64,000 nucleotides of DNA from Vibrio marisflavi CECT 7928 (GTDB lineage Bacteria > Pseudomonadota > Gammaproteobacteria > Enterobacterales > Vibrionaceae). This document shows positions 63,544 to 64,000 of this stretch, one piece after another. The translations under genes and the position numbers were made by a program. The stretch spans positions 558,001-622,000 of the forward strand of contig NZ_CAKLDM010000002.1 of assembly GCF_921294215.1 (NCBI RefSeq). The letters run 5' to 3'. The notes beneath the pieces were generated by a model, which had not been told where the DNA came from, did not search any database, and was given only the letters and a program-made list of their open reading frames with translations. Each line of letters begins with the position of its first letter. The stretch's first letter is position 1.

Positions 63544-64000
63544 ATGACTCGCCTTTTTATTGCTGAAAAACCTAGCCTTGGCCGAGCAATCGCCGCTGCA
63601 CTGCCCAACCCTCAAAAGAAAGATCAAGGTTTTATCCGGTGTGGAAATGGTGATGTTGTCACGTGGTGCATTGGTCACTTGTTGGAGCAGGTTGAACCAG
63701 ATGCCTATGATGAGCGATATAAAAAATGGAACATTAACGATTTACCCATCATTCCACCTCAATGGCAGTTGAGACCGCGTAAAACCTCAAGTAAACAGCT
63801 GACCGTCATTCGTAAACTGCTGAAAGAGTCTTCTACTATTGTTCATGCAGGAGACCCCGACCGTGAAGGGCAGCTACTTGTGGACGAAGTGATTGATTAC
63901 TGCAAAGTCAGCAAGGCCAAGAAAGAAAATATTCAGAGGCTGCTGATCAGCGACTTGAACTTGCCTGCGGTTAAAAGAGCACTTGATGGGATGAGAAGTA
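63544..64000 (+). CDS. topB: DNA topoisomerase III, 5' part
   Basis: Type IA topoisomerase with decatenating activity. The in-frame translation from the ATG at 63544 opens [20 protein letters not shown], the Toprim start with AEKPS, and continues through TWCIGHLLE and [16 protein letters not shown], the acidic DPDREGQ motif that binds Mg2+. The reading frame is open to the window edge, so about 150 codons of roughly 640 are present. The catalytic Tyr lies outside. Confidence 0.95.
   Translation, partial: MTRLFIAEKPSLGRAIAAALPNPQKKDQGFIRCGNGDVVTWCIGHLLEQVEPDAYDERYKKWNINDLPIIPPQWQLRPRKTSSKQLTVIRKLLKESSTIVHAGDPDREGQLLVDEVIDYCKVSKAKKENIQRLLISDLNLPAVKRALDGMRS

Overview
The window is ordinary-GC gammaproteobacterial chromosome, almost certainly from a Vibrio or close Vibrionaceae relative. 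The evidence is the quorum-sensing block qrr1-luxO-luxU, the polar-flagellum motor gene motY beside rnt, the rsxABCDGE-nth-gloA order, and protein sequences that look Vibrio-like throughout. I see no insertion sequence, prophage, CRISPR array or rRNA. Species cannot be named from sequence reading alone.

Layout. 1-0.5 kb: the end of a Nif3-family gene. 0.5-11.8 kb: TCA-cycle block, with gltA divergent from sdhCDAB-sucAB-sucCD, in which hairpins separate sdh/suc and sucB/sucC. 11.9-16.5 kb: a Na+/H+ antiporter-family permease, rnt, motY and a periplasmic solute-binding protein. 16.0-23.2 kb, minus strand: rsxABCDGE-nth-gloA. RsxC carries an exact 117-bp tandem repeat array. A tRNA-Asn follows at 23.5 kb. 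24-29 kb: uvrB, the sRNA gene qrr1 with its sigma-54 promoter and LuxO site, luxO-luxU and yvcK. 29.3-32.2 kb: moaABCDE behind a structured leader that looks like a molybdenum-cofactor riboswitch. 32.4-43 kb: a CBS protein, a MATE pump, a ZntA-type metal ATPase behind a MerR-type operator, udp, an unknown membrane-anchored protein, metG/mrp (divergent) and udk. 43-52.8 kb: an AsmA-family gene and a complete F1Fo ATP synthase operon, atpIBEFHAGDC. 52.8-54 kb: cobO and a low-molecular-weight tyrosine phosphatase. 54-62 kb: an accessory-looking stretch of poorly characterised genes. It holds a secreted PDC/Cache-like protein, a short-chain dehydrogenase homologue that seems to lack its catalytic residues, an unknown 167-residue protein, two tiny paralogous lipoproteins and a 1567-residue unknown protein. 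62-64 kb: sodB, grxD and the start of topB.

How the parts work together. sdh, suc and gltA supply the oxidative TCA cycle, and sdh also feeds quinol to the respiratory chain. Rsx and the ATP synthase act on membrane energetics. LuxU passes phosphate to LuxO, which activates qrr1 with sigma-54. A nine-base match between Qrr1 and the luxO translation start supports feedback on luxO itself. The most interesting items are the 1567-residue protein and its accessory neighbourhood, the tiny lipoprotein pair, the ATP synthase operon that is not in the usual rsmG/parAB setting, and the RsxC repeats.
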